DNA of 64,000 nucleotides, taken from Pseudomonas koreensis (GTDB lineage: Bacteria; Pseudomonadota; Gammaproteobacteria; Pseudomonadales; Pseudomonadaceae). Below the pieces are notes generated by a model that did no database searches, had not been told where the DNA came from, and worked only from the letters and a program-made list of their open reading frames with translations. Shown piece by piece: positions 40,304-50,212 of this stretch. The stretch covers positions 1-64,000 of the forward strand of contig NZ_JAOEJU010000013.1 in NCBI RefSeq assembly GCF_025447595.1, written 5' to 3'. The first letter of the stretch is position 1; the number at the start of each line of letters is the position of its first letter. The translations under genes and the position numbers were made by a program.

Positions 40304-41460
40304 TCAGGCCAGTTCCACGCCGGCTCATCCAGAACCCTCTGCCCGACGATCCCCGTCTGGCCGAGGGTTTTTTCCAGCACGATGCAATTGCATTCCGGGT
40401 CTTCCTGCAACGCCGAAATCAATCGTCGGGCATGGGACACCACCCACACCTGACACTGCTCCGACACCCGGATGATCAAGCGTGCCAGCGCCGGCAGCAG
40501 ATCCGGATGCAGGCTGGTTTCCGGCTCGTTCAGCACCATCAGCGACGGCGGGCGCGGCGTCAGCAACGCGGCGACCAGCAGCAGATAACGCAACGTGCCA
40601 TCCGACAGTTCCGCCGCCGACAATGGCCGCAGCAATCCTTCCTGAAAAAACTCGATGGCAAAGCGTCCGCCCGCCAACGGTGCAATGTTCAGCCGTGCAC
40701 CGGGAAACGCATCACTGATCGCCGCCTGCAACGCCTCGGGATCGCCGATCTCGCGGATGGTCTGCAACGCAGCCGCCAGATCCCGCCCGTCGTGATGCAG
40801 CACCGGCGTGCGCGTGCCCAGTTGTGGCTGGCGCACCGGGGCGTCGGCGTCGCTGCGAAAGTGATCGTAGAAGCGCCAGCGGCGGATGAACTCGCGCATC
40901 TGGAACACTTCCGGCGAGGTGCGCAGGCTGCCGACCTGATCGAACAGGCTGTCGAAGTTCGGCGTGTGCTGGGCCAGTACGTCCCAGCCACGACCCTCAC
41001 GGGTGCGGATCATCGGCCCGTCGCGATCCACCAGCAGGCTGGCCGGACGATAGAGCGGTCCGGCCCAGATGCATTCCTTTTTGATTTCCGGGTCGAGGGA
41101 AAAGAACGAGAGGCTCGGTTCCGGCAATCCCAGGGCGATCGAATAGCTGAAGTCTTCCCCGGCAAAGCCCAGGCGCAGGCGCTTCACGCCTTGGCGCACG
41201 GTGGACTGGATAGGCACTTCACCGTTGCGCATGCGCCGGCTGATGGTTTCCGGCCCGGCCCAGAACGTCGAGTCCAGCCCGCCCTCACGGGCCAGCGCAT
41301 TGACCACGCCGCCCTGAGCGGTTTCCGCCAGCAGCCGCAGCGCCCGGTACAGGTTGGACTTGCCGCTGCCGTTGGGACCGGTGATCAGGTTCAGGCGGCC
41401 CAGCGGGATTACCAATTTATTGATCGAGCGGTAATTGGCCACCGCGAGAGTCTTGAGCAT
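40300..41460 (-). CDS. AAA-family ATPase (RecF/OLD-like)
   Basis: A 386-aa SMC/RecF-like AAA ATPase. Walker A is GPNGSGKSN (about 28-36). Signature and Walker B motifs come late (LSDGTLRYL, then LMVLNEPETSLHPDL), with switch His near SHARRL. There is no nuclease (TOPRIM) domain visible, so it is not a complete OLD nuclease. The ATG at 41460 has AAGGA 6 nt upstream; a longer frame to 41520 is unsupported. Function is unknown. Such solo proteins are often DNA-repair or defence linked, but nothing nearby supports that. Confidence 0.85.
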   Translation of the reverse strand: MLKTLAVANYRSINKLVIPLGRLNLITGPNGSGKSNLYRALRLLAETAQGGVVNALAREGGLDSTFWAGPETISRRMRNGEVPIQSTVRQGVKRLRLGFAGEDFSYSIALGLPEPSLSFFSLDPEIKKECIWAGPLYRPASLLVDRDGPMIRTREGRGWDVLAQHTPNFDSLFDQVGSLRTSPEVFQMREFIRRWRFYDHFRSDADAPVRQPQLGTRTPVLHHDGRDLAAALQTIREIGDPEALQAAISDAFPGARLNIAPLAGGRFAIEFFQEGLLRPLSAAELSDGTLRYLLLVAALLTPRPPSLMVLNEPETSLHPDLLPALARLIIRVSEQCQVWVVSHARRLISALQEDPECNCIVLEKTLGQTGIVGQRVLDEPAWNWPD

Positions 41461-41604
41461 GAAAATCCTTCTTGGGTGCCCCGAAATCCGGGTCAGGATA
41501 CTCGCTGCACAGAAATGCATATATCGCCCGGACGAAGGTTGAACCCTGTTCTAAGCTCACAGTCGTATCGTCACTTGCACGTTCGTACACAGGAAGGAGT
41601 CTGC

Positions 41605-42708
41605 ATGGCGAGTCCCGGATTGAAAACAGCGTTCATGCTGAGTCTGTTCGCTTTGCTGAGCGCATGCGGCGAGAAAAAGGCCCCGGAGGAATACCTGCCC
41701 CGGGTCTTTGTGCAGGAGGTGAACCCCGCCAATTACGCTGCCGCCGTGACCCTCACCGGCGACGTTCAGGCGCGGGTGCAGACCGAACTGTCGTTCCGTG
41801 TCGGGGGCAAGATCATCCAGCGCATGGTCGATGTCGGTGACCGCGTCTCGGCCAAACAAGTGTTGGCCAAGCTCGATCCGAAGGATTTGCAGACCAATGT
41901 CGATTCCGCCCAGGCCCAGGTGCTGGCCGAGCAGGCTCGGGTCAAACAGAGCGCCGCCGCGTTCGTCCGCCAGCAGAAACTGTTGCCCAAGGGCTACACC
42001 AGCCAGAGCGAATACGATTCGGCGCAGGCCGCCTTGCGCAGCAGCCAGAGTGCCTTGAGCGCGGCTCAGGCGCAGTTGGCCAACGCCAAGGATCAACTGA
42101 GCTACACCTCGCTGATCGCCGATGCGCCCGGGGTCATCACTGAGCGTCAGGCCGAAGTCGGCCAGGTGGTTCAGGCCACGGCGCCGATTTTCAGCCTGGC
42201 CCGGGACGGTGACCGCGACGCCGTATTCAACGTTTACGAATCCCTGCTGGCTGAACGGCCGGCGGAGCGGTCGATCGTCGTCAGCCTGCTCGACAACCCC
42301 GCCATCAAGACCACCGGCACCGTGCGCGAAATCACCCCGGCGGTGTCCGCGCAGTCCGGCACGGTGCAGGTCAAGGTCAGCCTCGACAGCCTGCCGCAAG
42401 GGATGCAACTGGGCTCGGTGGTGAGCGCCACGGCCAAGGGCACCGGCAAGTCGGCCGTTGAATTGCCGTGGTCGGCGCTGACCAAGAACGTCAGCGATCC
42501 GGCGGTGTGGATGGTCGACGATAAAGGTGAAGCGCAGTTGTATAACGTCACCGTCAGCCGCTACCTGATCGGCAAGGTCATCATCAGCGAGGGCCTCAAG
42601 GGCGGGGAAAAAGTCATTGTCGCGGGAGGGCAATTGCTGCATCCGGGCATGAAGGTCGAAATTGCCGAAAACACCTACAAGGATCTGCAACCGGGAGCAC
42701 AGCCATGA
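41605..42708 (+). CDS. triA: RND efflux periplasmic adaptor 1 (TriA-like)
   Basis: A 367-aa membrane-fusion protein, lipid-anchored (lipobox LLSAC). A beta-barrel and lipoyl domain (GDVQARVQTELSFRVGG, VDVGDRVSAKQVLAKLD) are split by an alpha-helical hairpin rich in Gln and Ala (about 90-160). It links the inner-membrane pump to an outer-membrane channel. AAGGAG lies 5 nt before ATG 41605. Its stop overlaps the next adaptor by 4 bp. Two adaptors before one pump is the TriABC arrangement. Confidence 0.88.
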   Translation: MASPGLKTAFMLSLFALLSACGEKKAPEEYLPRVFVQEVNPANYAAAVTLTGDVQARVQTELSFRVGGKIIQRMVDVGDRVSAKQVLAKLDPKDLQTNVDSAQAQVLAEQARVKQSAAAFVRQQKLLPKGYTSQSEYDSAQAALRSSQSALSAAQAQLANAKDQLSYTSLIADAPGVITERQAEVGQVVQATAPIFSLARDGDRDAVFNVYESLLAERPAERSIVVSLLDNPAIKTTGTVREITPAVSAQSGTVQVKVSLDSLPQGMQLGSVVSATAKGTGKSAVELPWSALTKNVSDPAVWMVDDKGEAQLYNVTVSRYLIGKVIISEGLKGGEKVIVAGGQLLHPGMKVEIAENTYKDLQPGAQP

Positions 42709-43769
42709 AGCGTCTGGTGCTGTTATCCATTGGCGTGTTGCTGGCCGCCTGCTCGAAAAGCGAGCCACCGCCGGAACCGGTACGGCCGGTGTTGTCGGTC
42801 AAGGTCGAAGCGTTGAGCGAAGAAAACCTCGGGCGTTTCGCCGGCAGCATTCAGGCGCGCTATGAAAGCAACACCGGTTTTCGTGTCGGCGGGCGCATTG
42901 CCAGCCGCAACGTCGATGTCGGTACCGAGGTGCAGAAGGGCACGCTGCTCGCCACCCTCGATCCGTCAGACCAGCAGAACCAGCTGCGTTCGGCCCAGGG
43001 CGACCTGGCGAAGGTACAGGCACAACTGATCAACGCCCAGGCCAATGCCCGCCGTCAGCAAGCGCTATTTGATCGTGGCGTCGGGGCACAAGCGCAGCTG
43101 GACATTGCCATGACGGACCTGAAAACCACCCAGGCTTCGCTGGATCAGGCGCGGGCGGCGGTCAATCAAAGCAAGGATCAACTCGATTACACCGAGCTGC
43201 GCTCTGATCACAAAGCCGTGGTGACCGCGTGGAACGCCGAAGCCGGACAAGTGGTGACGGCGGGCCAGCAAGTGGTGACCTTGGCGCAACCGGACATCAA
43301 GGAGGCCGTGATCGATCTGCCGGACACCCTGGTCGATGAGATCCCCTCCGACGTGGTGTTTCTGGTGGCCGGGCAACTCGACCCGAGCATCAACACCACA
43401 GCGACCCTGCGCGAGATCGAACCGCAGGCACAAAGTGCCACGCGCACCCGACGCGCACGGTTGACCCTGGCCAATACGCCTGACGGCTTCCGCCTCGGCA
43501 CCGCGATCAGCGTCACCCTCAGCTCGGCGATCAAGCCGCGTATCGAATTGCCCGTCACAGCGTTGCAGGAGGTCGACGGCAAACCGCGGATCTGGGTCAT
43601 TGACACTCAAAGCAAAACCGTCAACCCGCGCGACGTCAGCGTGATCAGCCGCACCGAAAACAGTGTGGTGCTCGCGGGGGGCGTGAAGAACGGCGAGCGC
43701 GTGGTCAGCGCCGGCGTCAACAGTCTCAAACCCGGACAAACCGTGAAACTTGACGAGGACAGTCAATGA
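42705..43769 (+). CDS. triB: RND efflux periplasmic adaptor 2 (TriB-like)
   Basis: A 354-aa membrane-fusion lipoprotein (LLAACSK) with lipoyl halves (RYESNTGFRVGGRI, VDVGTEVQKGTLLATLD) and a helical hairpin about 85-160. It is similar to, but clearly different from, the preceding adaptor. In P. aeruginosa TriABC both adaptors are required, which I recall from literature. It overlaps both neighbours by 4 bp. Confidence 0.88.
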   Translation: MKRLVLLSIGVLLAACSKSEPPPEPVRPVLSVKVEALSEENLGRFAGSIQARYESNTGFRVGGRIASRNVDVGTEVQKGTLLATLDPSDQQNQLRSAQGDLAKVQAQLINAQANARRQQALFDRGVGAQAQLDIAMTDLKTTQASLDQARAAVNQSKDQLDYTELRSDHKAVVTAWNAEAGQVVTAGQQVVTLAQPDIKEAVIDLPDTLVDEIPSDVVFLVAGQLDPSINTTATLREIEPQAQSATRTRRARLTLANTPDGFRLGTAISVTLSSAIKPRIELPVTALQEVDGKPRIWVIDTQSKTVNPRDVSVISRTENSVVLAGGVKNGERVVSAGVNSLKPGQTVKLDEDSQ

Positions 43770-46700
43770 AAGGCTCTTTCAATCTCTCCGAATGGGCCCT
43801 CAAGCATCAGTCGTTCGTCTGGTATCTGATGTTCGTCGGATTGCTCATGGGGGTGTTCTCCTACTTCAATCTGGGGCGCGAGGAAGACCCGTCGTTCACC
43901 ATCAAGACCATGGTGATCCAGAGCAAATGGCCGGGCGCGACCCAGGAAGAAACCCTCAAGCAGGTCACCGACCGCATCGAGAAAAAACTCGAAGAACTCG
44001 ACTCCCTCGACTACGTGAAAAGCTACACGCGCCCCGGCGAATCGACGGTGTACGTGTACCTGCGCGACACCACCAGTGCCAAGGACATACCGGAAATCTG
44101 GTATCAGGTGCGCAAGAAGATCAACGACATTCGCGGGCAGTTTCCTCAAGGCATTCAGGGGCCGGGATTCAACGACGAATTCGGTGACGTGTTCGGCTCG
44201 GTGTACGCCTTTACCGCCGACGGCCTGACCATGCGCCAGTTGCGCGATTACGTGGAACAGGCGCGGGCCGAGATTCGCAATGTGCCCGGGCTGGGCAAGA
44301 TCGAGATGATCGGTCAGCAGGACGAAGTGCTCTACCTGAACTTCTCTACCCGCAAACTCGCGGCGCTGGGCATCGACCAGCGTCAGGTGGTGCAGAGCCT
44401 GCAATCGCAGAACGCCGTGACGCCGGCCGGTGTCATCGAGGCGGGCCCCGAGCGGATTTCCGTGCGGACTTCGGGGCAGTTCGCTTCGGAGAAAGACCTG
44501 GCCGAGGTCAACCTCAAACTTAACGACCGTTTCTATCGTCTGGCGGACGTGGCCGACATCACCCGTGGCTACGTCGACCCGGCCACGCCGGAATTCCGTT
44601 TCGACGGCAAACCGGCGATCGGTCTGGCGATTGCCATGCAGAAGGGCGGTAACGTCCAGGCGTTCGGCAAGGCCCTGCATCAGCGCATCGACGAACTGAC
44701 CGCGGATCTGCCGGTCGGCGTCGGCGTGCACACGGTGTCCGATCAGGCCGTGGTGGTGGAGGAGGCCGTCGGTGGTTTCACCAGCGCGTTGTTCGAGGCG
44801 GTGGTGATTGTGCTGGTGGTCAGCTTCATCAGCCTCGGCGTGCGCGCCGGGCTCGTGGTGGCGTGCTCGATCCCGCTGGTGCTGGCGATGGTGTTTGTGT
44901 TCATGGAATACAGCGGCATCACCATGCAGCGGATTTCCCTCGGTGCTCTGATCATCGCCCTCGGCCTGTTGGTGGACGACGCGATGATCACCGTGGAAAT
45001 GATGGTCACGCGCTTGGAAATGGGCGAGAGCAAGGAGCAGGCGGCGACGTTCGCCTACACCTCGACCGCGTTCCCGATGCTCACCGGTACGCTGGTGACG
45101 GTCGCCGGTTTCGTCCCCATCGGTCTCAATGCCAGTTCTGCCGGCGAGTACACCTACACGCTGTTCGCGGTGATTGCCGTGGCGATGATCGTGTCCTGGA
45201 TCGTGGCGGTGTTCTTCGCCCCGGTGATCGGCGTGCACATCCTCAGCACCAACGTAAAGCCCCACGAGGCCGAGCCGGGGCGTGTCGGCCGCGCATTCAA
45301 CAGCGGTTTGCTGTGGTGCATGCGCAATCGCTGGTGGGCCATCGGCTTCACGGTACTGATGTTTGTGTTGGCGGTGTTCTGCATGCGCTTTGTACAGAAT
45401 CAGTTTTTCCCGTCCTCCGATCGACCGGAAATTCTGGTCGACCTCAACCTGCCGCAAAACGCCTCGATCGACGAGACGCGCAAGGCCGTCGACAAGCTCG
45501 AAGCCACGCTCAAGGGCGACGCGGACATCGTTCGCTGGAGCACCTACATCGGTCAGGGTGCGATCCGTTTCTACCTGCCACTCGACCAGCAATTGCAGAA
45601 CCCGTACTACGCGCAACTGGTGATCGTCAGTAAGGACTTCGAAGCCCGCGAGGCTCTGAGTCAGCGCCTGCGCGAACGTCTGCACAAGGATTTCGTCGGT
45701 ATCGGCAGTTACGTGCAGGCGCTGGAGATGGGCCCGCCGGTGGGGCGTCCGATCCAGTACCGGGTCAGCGGCAAGGACATCGACCAGGTGCGCAAACACG
45801 CCATCGACCTGGCGACTGAACTGGACAAGAACGAACACATCGGCGAGATCATTTACGACTGGAACGAGCCGGGAAAAGTCCTGCGTATCGACATCGCCCA
45901 GGACAAGGCGCGCCAGCTCGGGCTGTCGTCCGAAGACGTGGCGAACCTGATGAACAGCATCGTCAGCGGCGCGCCGCTGACCCAGGTCAACGACGACATC
46001 TACCTGATCAACGTGGTCGGTCGTGCGGTGAGCTCGGAACGCGGTACGCCGGAAACCCTGCAAAACCTGCAGATCGTCACGCCAAACGGCACGTCGATTC
46101 CGCTGCTGGCCTTCGCCACGGTTCGTTATGAGCTGGAGCAGCCGTTGGTGTGGCGTCGCGACCGCTTGCCGACCATCACCATCAAGGCGTCGGTGCGTGA
46201 CGAGATACAGCCGACCGATCTGGTGAAAATCCTCAAGCCATCGATTGATGAGTTTGCGGCAAAACTGCCGGTCGGCTACAAGGTCGCCACCGGTGGTACG
46301 GTCGAGGAAAGTGGCAAGGCGCAGGGGCCGATTGCCAAGGTGTTGCCACTGATGCTGTTCTTGATGGCGACTTTCCTGATGATCCAGTTGCACAGCGTGC
46401 AGAAGCTGTTCCTGGTAGCGAGTGTCGCGCCGCTGGGGTTGATTGGCGTGGTGCTGGCGCTGGTGCCGACCGGTACGCCGATGGGCTTCGTGGCGATCCT
46501 GGGGATTCTGGCGTTGATCGGCATCATCATCCGCAACTCGGTGATTCTTGTGACCCAGATCGACGAGTTCGAGCGCAAAGGCTACGCGCCGTGGGATGCC
46601 GTGGTGGAAGCCACCGAACACCGGCGTCGCCCGATCCTTCTGACCGCCGCAGCGGCGAGCATGGGTATGATTCCGATTGCCCGGGAAGTGTTTTGGGGCC

Positions 46701-46819
46701 CGATGGCTTACGCGATGATCGGCGGGATCGTGATTGCGACCCTGCTGACACTGCTGTTTCTGCCGGCGCTGTATGTGGCCTGGTACAAGATTCGCGAGCC
46801 GAAGAAAGAGGTGCAGTAA
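43766..46819 (+). CDS. triC: RND multidrug efflux pump (TriC-like)
   Basis: A 1017-aa resistance-nodulation-division pump with twelve predicted helices. TM4 carries the proton-relay pair in ALGLLVDDAMI (D407-D408 region). Two large periplasmic loops lie at about 35-335 and 560-860. Its N-terminus, LSEWALKHQSFVWYLM, and REEDPSFTIKTMV resemble P. aeruginosa TriC. No outer-membrane factor gene is present; TriABC uses OpmH elsewhere, and a TolC-type partner is likely. Substrates are unknown, and triclosan-like compounds are a guess by homology. A REPIN follows. Confidence 0.93.
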   Translation: MKGSFNLSEWALKHQSFVWYLMFVGLLMGVFSYFNLGREEDPSFTIKTMVIQSKWPGATQEETLKQVTDRIEKKLEELDSLDYVKSYTRPGESTVYVYLRDTTSAKDIPEIWYQVRKKINDIRGQFPQGIQGPGFNDEFGDVFGSVYAFTADGLTMRQLRDYVEQARAEIRNVPGLGKIEMIGQQDEVLYLNFSTRKLAALGIDQRQVVQSLQSQNAVTPAGVIEAGPERISVRTSGQFASEKDLAEVNLKLNDRFYRLADVADITRGYVDPATPEFRFDGKPAIGLAIAMQKGGNVQAFGKALHQRIDELTADLPVGVGVHTVSDQAVVVEEAVGGFTSALFEAVVIVLVVSFISLGVRAGLVVACSIPLVLAMVFVFMEYSGITMQRISLGALIIALGLLVDDAMITVEMMVTRLEMGESKEQAATFAYTSTAFPMLTGTLVTVAGFVPIGLNASSAGEYTYTLFAVIAVAMIVSWIVAVFFAPVIGVHILSTNVKPHEAEPGRVGRAFNSGLLWCMRNRWWAIGFTVLMFVLAVFCMRFVQNQFFPSSDRPEILVDLNLPQNASIDETRKAVDKLEATLKGDADIVRWSTYIGQGAIRFYLPLDQQLQNPYYAQLVIVSKDFEAREALSQRLRERLHKDFVGIGSYVQALEMGPPVGRPIQYRVSGKDIDQVRKHAIDLATELDKNEHIGEIIYDWNEPGKVLRIDIAQDKARQLGLSSEDVANLMNSIVSGAPLTQVNDDIYLINVVGRAVSSERGTPETLQNLQIVTPNGTSIPLLAFATVRYELEQPLVWRRDRLPTITIKASVRDEIQPTDLVKILKPSIDEFAAKLPVGYKVATGGTVEESGKAQGPIAKVLPLMLFLMATFLMIQLHSVQKLFLVASVAPLGLIGVVLALVPTGTPMGFVAILGILALIGIIIRNSVILVTQIDEFERKGYAPWDAVVEATEHRRRPILLTAAAASMGMIPIAREVFWGPMAYAMIGGIVIATLLTLLFLPALYVAWYKIREPKKEVQ

Positions 46820-46836
46820 GTCGAGCGCCTTGCGCT

Positions 46837-46903
46837 CATCGCCAGCAGGCTGGCTCCCACATTTGGAATGCGTTCCCCTGTGGGGGCCAGCCTGCTGGCG
46901 ATG
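46837..46903. repeat. REPIN with GCCAGC stems
   Basis: Inverted units at 46837-46862 and 46877-46903 have the stem GCCAGC-AG-GCTGGC, a compensated variant of the GCGAGC type. They lie between the convergent triC and methyltransferase genes. Confidence 0.9.
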
Positions 46904-46916
46904 ACGTCTGAATGCA

Positions 46917-47546
46917 TTACACCGTTTTGCGCCAGACACTCGCCAGCCAGGGCTGCTGCTCACGCGGCAGCCCCGCCGGCCGGTAGTAATGCTCCAGCTC
47001 GACAAACCCGGCAGCGGTCAACAACGCGCGCCACGCTTCCAGGTCGTGATACGAGCCATAACGCGGCCCGTTCCAGCCCTCACGGTTATCCCCGCGCGGA
47101 TTGGAACTGAACAGCACGCCGCCCGGTTTCAATGTCCCGTGCAATTGCTTCAAGACCCGTGGCAATTCCTGCAACGGCACATGAAACAGCACCGCATTGG
47201 CGAAGATGCCGTCGAAGCGCTCTGCCGGCAGATCCAGCTTCAGAAAGTCCTGGCACCAAACCTCACAGCCACTGTCTTCCCGAGCCATCTGCGCGAACTT
47301 CTCCGCGCCGTCGAGGCCGACGGCGACGTGACCCATCCGGGTGAACGTCTGCAAATCCCGCCCCGGCCCGCAGCCGAAATCGAGGATGGAAAACGGCGCG
47401 TCACCCTGGATGTGCCGCAACAGGGCGTCGATGTTCTGGCTGACATCGTGATCGCGGGTGCCTTCACGAAAGTCCTCGGCCACCGAGTTGTAGTGGCCGA
47501 GGGTAGTAGAGGTGATCTGTTCAAGATCGGTGGGGGTCTGCTTCAT
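46917..47546 (-). CDS. Class I SAM-dependent methyltransferase
   Basis: A 209-aa methyltransferase with motif I ILDFGCGPGRDL (about residues 55-66), the acidic motif II VGLDGAEKFAQMA, and a post-I FANAVLFHVP segment. It is small and cytoplasmic. The ATG at 47546 gives a plausible N-terminus; a longer frame to 47594 lacks a site. It is 48 bp downstream of metI on the same strand, so it may be the last gene of metQNI. Its acceptor is unknown. A link to sulfur-compound methylation is speculative. Confidence 0.87.
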   Translation of the reverse strand: MKQTPTDLEQITSTTLGHYNSVAEDFREGTRDHDVSQNIDALLRHIQGDAPFSILDFGCGPGRDLQTFTRMGHVAVGLDGAEKFAQMAREDSGCEVWCQDFLKLDLPAERFDGIFANAVLFHVPLQELPRVLKQLHGTLKPGGVLFSSNPRGDNREGWNGPRYGSYHDLEAWRALLTAAGFVELEHYYRPAGLPREQQPWLASVWRKTV

Positions 47547-47594
47547 GGTCGAACCGCGCCGGCAAAGGAATCTGCCGACTATACGCCATGCCAT

Positions 47595-48239
47595 TCAGCG
47601 CTTGTTCAACCCTCGTGCCAGGCGATCGCCGCCCAGCTGAATCACCGCCACCAGCGCTACCAGCAGCACGATCACAGTCAGCATGATCTGGCTGTCGAAG
47701 CGCTGATAGCCGTAGCGATAAGCGATGTCGCCCAGACCGCCGGCGCCAATTGCGCCGGCCATGGCCGAGGAGTTGATCATCGTCACCAGGGTGATGGTGA
47801 AACCGCCGACAATCCCCGGCAGCGCTTCGGGCAACAGCACATGCCAGACGATGTGCCAGCGCCGGCAGCCCATGGCCTGCGCGGCTTCGATCAGGCCGTA
47901 GTCGACTTCACGCAGGCTCACTTCGGCGATCCGCGCAAAGAACGGCGTGGCCGCAATGGTCAACGGCACGACTGCCGCCCACACGCCGTAGGTGGTGCCG
48001 ACGATCAGGCGGGTGAACGGAATCAGCGCGACCATCAGGATCAGAAACGGGATCGAGCGAAACAGGTTCACGAATGCACCCAAGGCGCGATTGAGCACCG
48101 GCGCTTCGTAGATTCCGCCCTTGTCGCTGGTGACCAGAATCACTGCCATCGGAATACCTGCCAGCAGAGCGATCAGCGACGAAACGCCGACCATCAGAAA
48201 CGTATCGATAAAACCCTGCAGCAATCGATCAAACCACAT
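47595..48239 (-). CDS. metI: Methionine ABC transporter permease MetI
   Basis: A 214-aa permease of the MetI family with five helices and the coupling loop YGLIEAAQAMGCRRWHIVWHVLLPE (given as residues about 121-145). It works with MetN and MetQ to import D- and L-methionine or analogues. ATG 48239 has GGAGG 9 nt upstream. It overlaps the metN end by 11 bp. Confidence 0.94.
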   Translation of the reverse strand: MWFDRLLQGFIDTFLMVGVSSLIALLAGIPMAVILVTSDKGGIYEAPVLNRALGAFVNLFRSIPFLILMVALIPFTRLIVGTTYGVWAAVVPLTIAATPFFARIAEVSLREVDYGLIEAAQAMGCRRWHIVWHVLLPEALPGIVGGFTITLVTMINSSAMAGAIGAGGLGDIAYRYGYQRFDSQIMLTVIVLLVALVAVIQLGGDRLARGLNKR

Positions 48240-49353
48240 AGCCCAGCACCTCCGTGCGTTGTGCCCACTGGCCGGCACGCTCACGCAATTGCTCGGCGTT
48301 CAGCTTTGATCCCGCCACCGCCAGCAGTAATTGACCGAGCGCGTGGCCCTGGATCCGTTCCACGCCGCCCTGCAGCAATTTCACCCGACCACCGAGTGCG
48401 GCGAACAGCGCGGCCAGATCCGGTTCATCCTGCTGGCTGCCGGTGAACTGCAAACGCAGCACAACTGACGCATCGGACGACGACGGCTGCGCCTGCAAAC
48501 GGCTCTGCAATTCTTCGGGCAAAGCGTGCTGCAACGGTGCAAGCAACGTCTGGCTGACCTCGTGCTGCGGGTTGCCGAACACTTCCCACACCGGGCCTTG
48601 TTCGACGATGTGGCCATGTTCCAGCACGACGACGCGGTCGCAGATTTCGCGGATCACCGCCATCTCGTGAGTGATCAGCACGATGGTCAGGCCCAGGCGT
48701 TTGTTGATCTCGCGCAGCAGGCCGAGGATCGACTGGGTGGTTTCCGGATCAAGAGCGGAAGTGGCTTCGTCGCAGAGCAAAATGTCCGGGTCGTGCACCA
48801 GCGCGCGGGCGATGCCGACACGCTGTTTCTGCCCGCCGGACAACTGCGCCGGATACGCCTTGTGCTTGGCTTGCAGGCCCACCAGTTCCAGCAGTTCGCG
48901 AACCTTTTTCTCCCGTTGTTCTTTCGGGACACCGGCGACTTTCAGCGGCAGTTCGACGTTCTGCCACACCGTTTTCGCCGACATCAGATTGAAGTGCTGG
49001 AAGATCATGCCGATCCGCCGGCGCAGGGCGACGAGGCGATCCTCGTCGTACTCGCCGATGTCCACCTGATCGATCAGCACCCGGCCCGAAGTCGGTTGTT
49101 CGAGGCGGTTGATGGTGCGGATCAGCGACGACTTGCCGGCGCCGCTGCGACCGATGATGCCGAACACTTCACCGCGCTGGATCGCCAGGTCGATGCCTTG
49201 CAGGGCGGCGACCGGGCCTTGTTTGCCGTCGTAGGTTTTGCCGAGCCCGACGAAGCGCACATGGGCGCGGTTCAGTTCGGGATGCAGTTCGGTGCGTTGC
49301 GCAAGCGCGGGTGGCTCTGGAAGATCCAGTCGCCGTTGAATGGCTGCCGTCAT
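48229..49353 (-). CDS. metN: Methionine ABC transporter ATPase MetN
   Basis: A 374-aa ATPase with an N-terminal extension of about 30 residues, Walker A GRSGAGKS (about 67-74), signature LSGGQKQR, Walker B ILLCDEATSALDP, switch ITHEMAVI and a C-terminal NIL domain (about 285-370), the site of methionine feedback inhibition in MetN. ATG 49353 lies 2 bp after the metQ stop; the upstream TTG is unlikely. The gene order metQ-metN-metI is reversed from E. coli metNIQ. Confidence 0.94.
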   Translation of the reverse strand: MTAAIQRRLDLPEPPALAQRTELHPELNRAHVRFVGLGKTYDGKQGPVAALQGIDLAIQRGEVFGIIGRSGAGKSSLIRTINRLEQPTSGRVLIDQVDIGEYDEDRLVALRRRIGMIFQHFNLMSAKTVWQNVELPLKVAGVPKEQREKKVRELLELVGLQAKHKAYPAQLSGGQKQRVGIARALVHDPDILLCDEATSALDPETTQSILGLLREINKRLGLTIVLITHEMAVIREICDRVVVLEHGHIVEQGPVWEVFGNPQHEVSQTLLAPLQHALPEELQSRLQAQPSSSDASVVLRLQFTGSQQDEPDLAALFAALGGRVKLLQGGVERIQGHALGQLLLAVAGSKLNAEQLRERAGQWAQRTEVLGYVV

Positions 49354-49355
49354 CC

Positions 49356-50165
49356 TCAGCTTTCCCAACCGGCCTGGTACAGCTTGCCGTGGGCCTTATC
49401 CAGTGCGGCGCGAACGGCCGGCGAATGCTGGTAGATGTCGACGAACTTGATCAGGCGCGGGTCGGTTTTGCTCTTCGGCTGGATCACGAACTGGATCACG
49501 TATTCCTTGTGATCGAGGCCGTCGAACAGCAGCGCGGAGCCAGCGTCGAAAGTCTTCGCCAGACGGATGTAGGCCGGATAGCCCTGGACCAGATCGGCGT
49601 CATCGTAGGCGCGCACCAGTTGCACGGCTTCGACCTGCAGGATCTTGATCTTCTTCGGGTTGGCGACAATGTCGTCTTCGGTGGCCTTGTAGCCGACGCC
49701 CGGTTTCAGGGTGATCAGACCGGCCTTGGCCAGCAGTTGCAGGCCGCGTCCGCTGTTGATCGGGTCGTTGGCGATGGCGACGCTGGCGCCTTCCGGCAGC
49801 TCGTCGAAGCTTTTGTATTTCTTCGAGTACAGGCCGACGTTGTTGATGATGCCTGGAGCGAACGGCACCAGGTCGAAACCGGAAGCCGCCTTGGCGTTTT
49901 CCAGGAACGGGATGTGCTGGAAGTAGTTCACGTCGATGTCACCGGCGGCGAGGCTGACGTTCGGTGCGATCCAGTCGGTGAATTCCACCAGCTCGACTTT
50001 CAAGCCTTGTTTGGAGGCCTCTTCGACGGCGGCTTCCAGCGGAATCGCGAAGGCGGCGGTGGTGCCGATTTTCAACGGGGCATCGGCGGCGAACACCGCC
50101 GAGCTGAACAGGCCGAAGGCCAGGGCCAGTGCTTTGACTGGGTGGGAGAGTCGTTTCTTGGTCAT
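49356..50165 (-). CDS. metQ: Methionine-type periplasmic binding protein MetQ
   Basis: A 269-aa MetQ/NlpA-family protein with a cleavable signal peptide (VFA-AD, about residue 27) and no lipobox. Typical segments are WIAPNVSLAAGDIDVNYFQH and IANDPINSGRGLQLL. It contains no Cys and no Met beyond the initiator. ATG 50165 gives the signal peptide; the longer frame to 50249 runs into a REP. It is the first of the metQNI set and lies downstream of the LLM/SfnB genes across a REPIN. The ligand may be a methionine-related organosulfur compound. Confidence 0.92.
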   Translation of the reverse strand: MTKKRLSHPVKALALAFGLFSSAVFAADAPLKIGTTAAFAIPLEAAVEEASKQGLKVELVEFTDWIAPNVSLAAGDIDVNYFQHIPFLENAKAASGFDLVPFAPGIINNVGLYSKKYKSFDELPEGASVAIANDPINSGRGLQLLAKAGLITLKPGVGYKATEDDIVANPKKIKILQVEAVQLVRAYDDADLVQGYPAYIRLAKTFDAGSALLFDGLDHKEYVIQFVIQPKSKTDPRLIKFVDIYQHSPAVRAALDKAHGKLYQAGWES

Positions 50166-50212
50166 GGAAGTTGTCCAGTCAGTGCATTGATTTTTTAGTG
50201 TCTGGTCGGGCC

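Noticed and set aside
43763..47005. A 1080-codon open frame on the minus strand opposite triB-triC.
   Set aside because: It is antisense to clear RND genes, His/Arg/Gln-rich with no domain, and typical of open shadow frames in GC-rich DNA.
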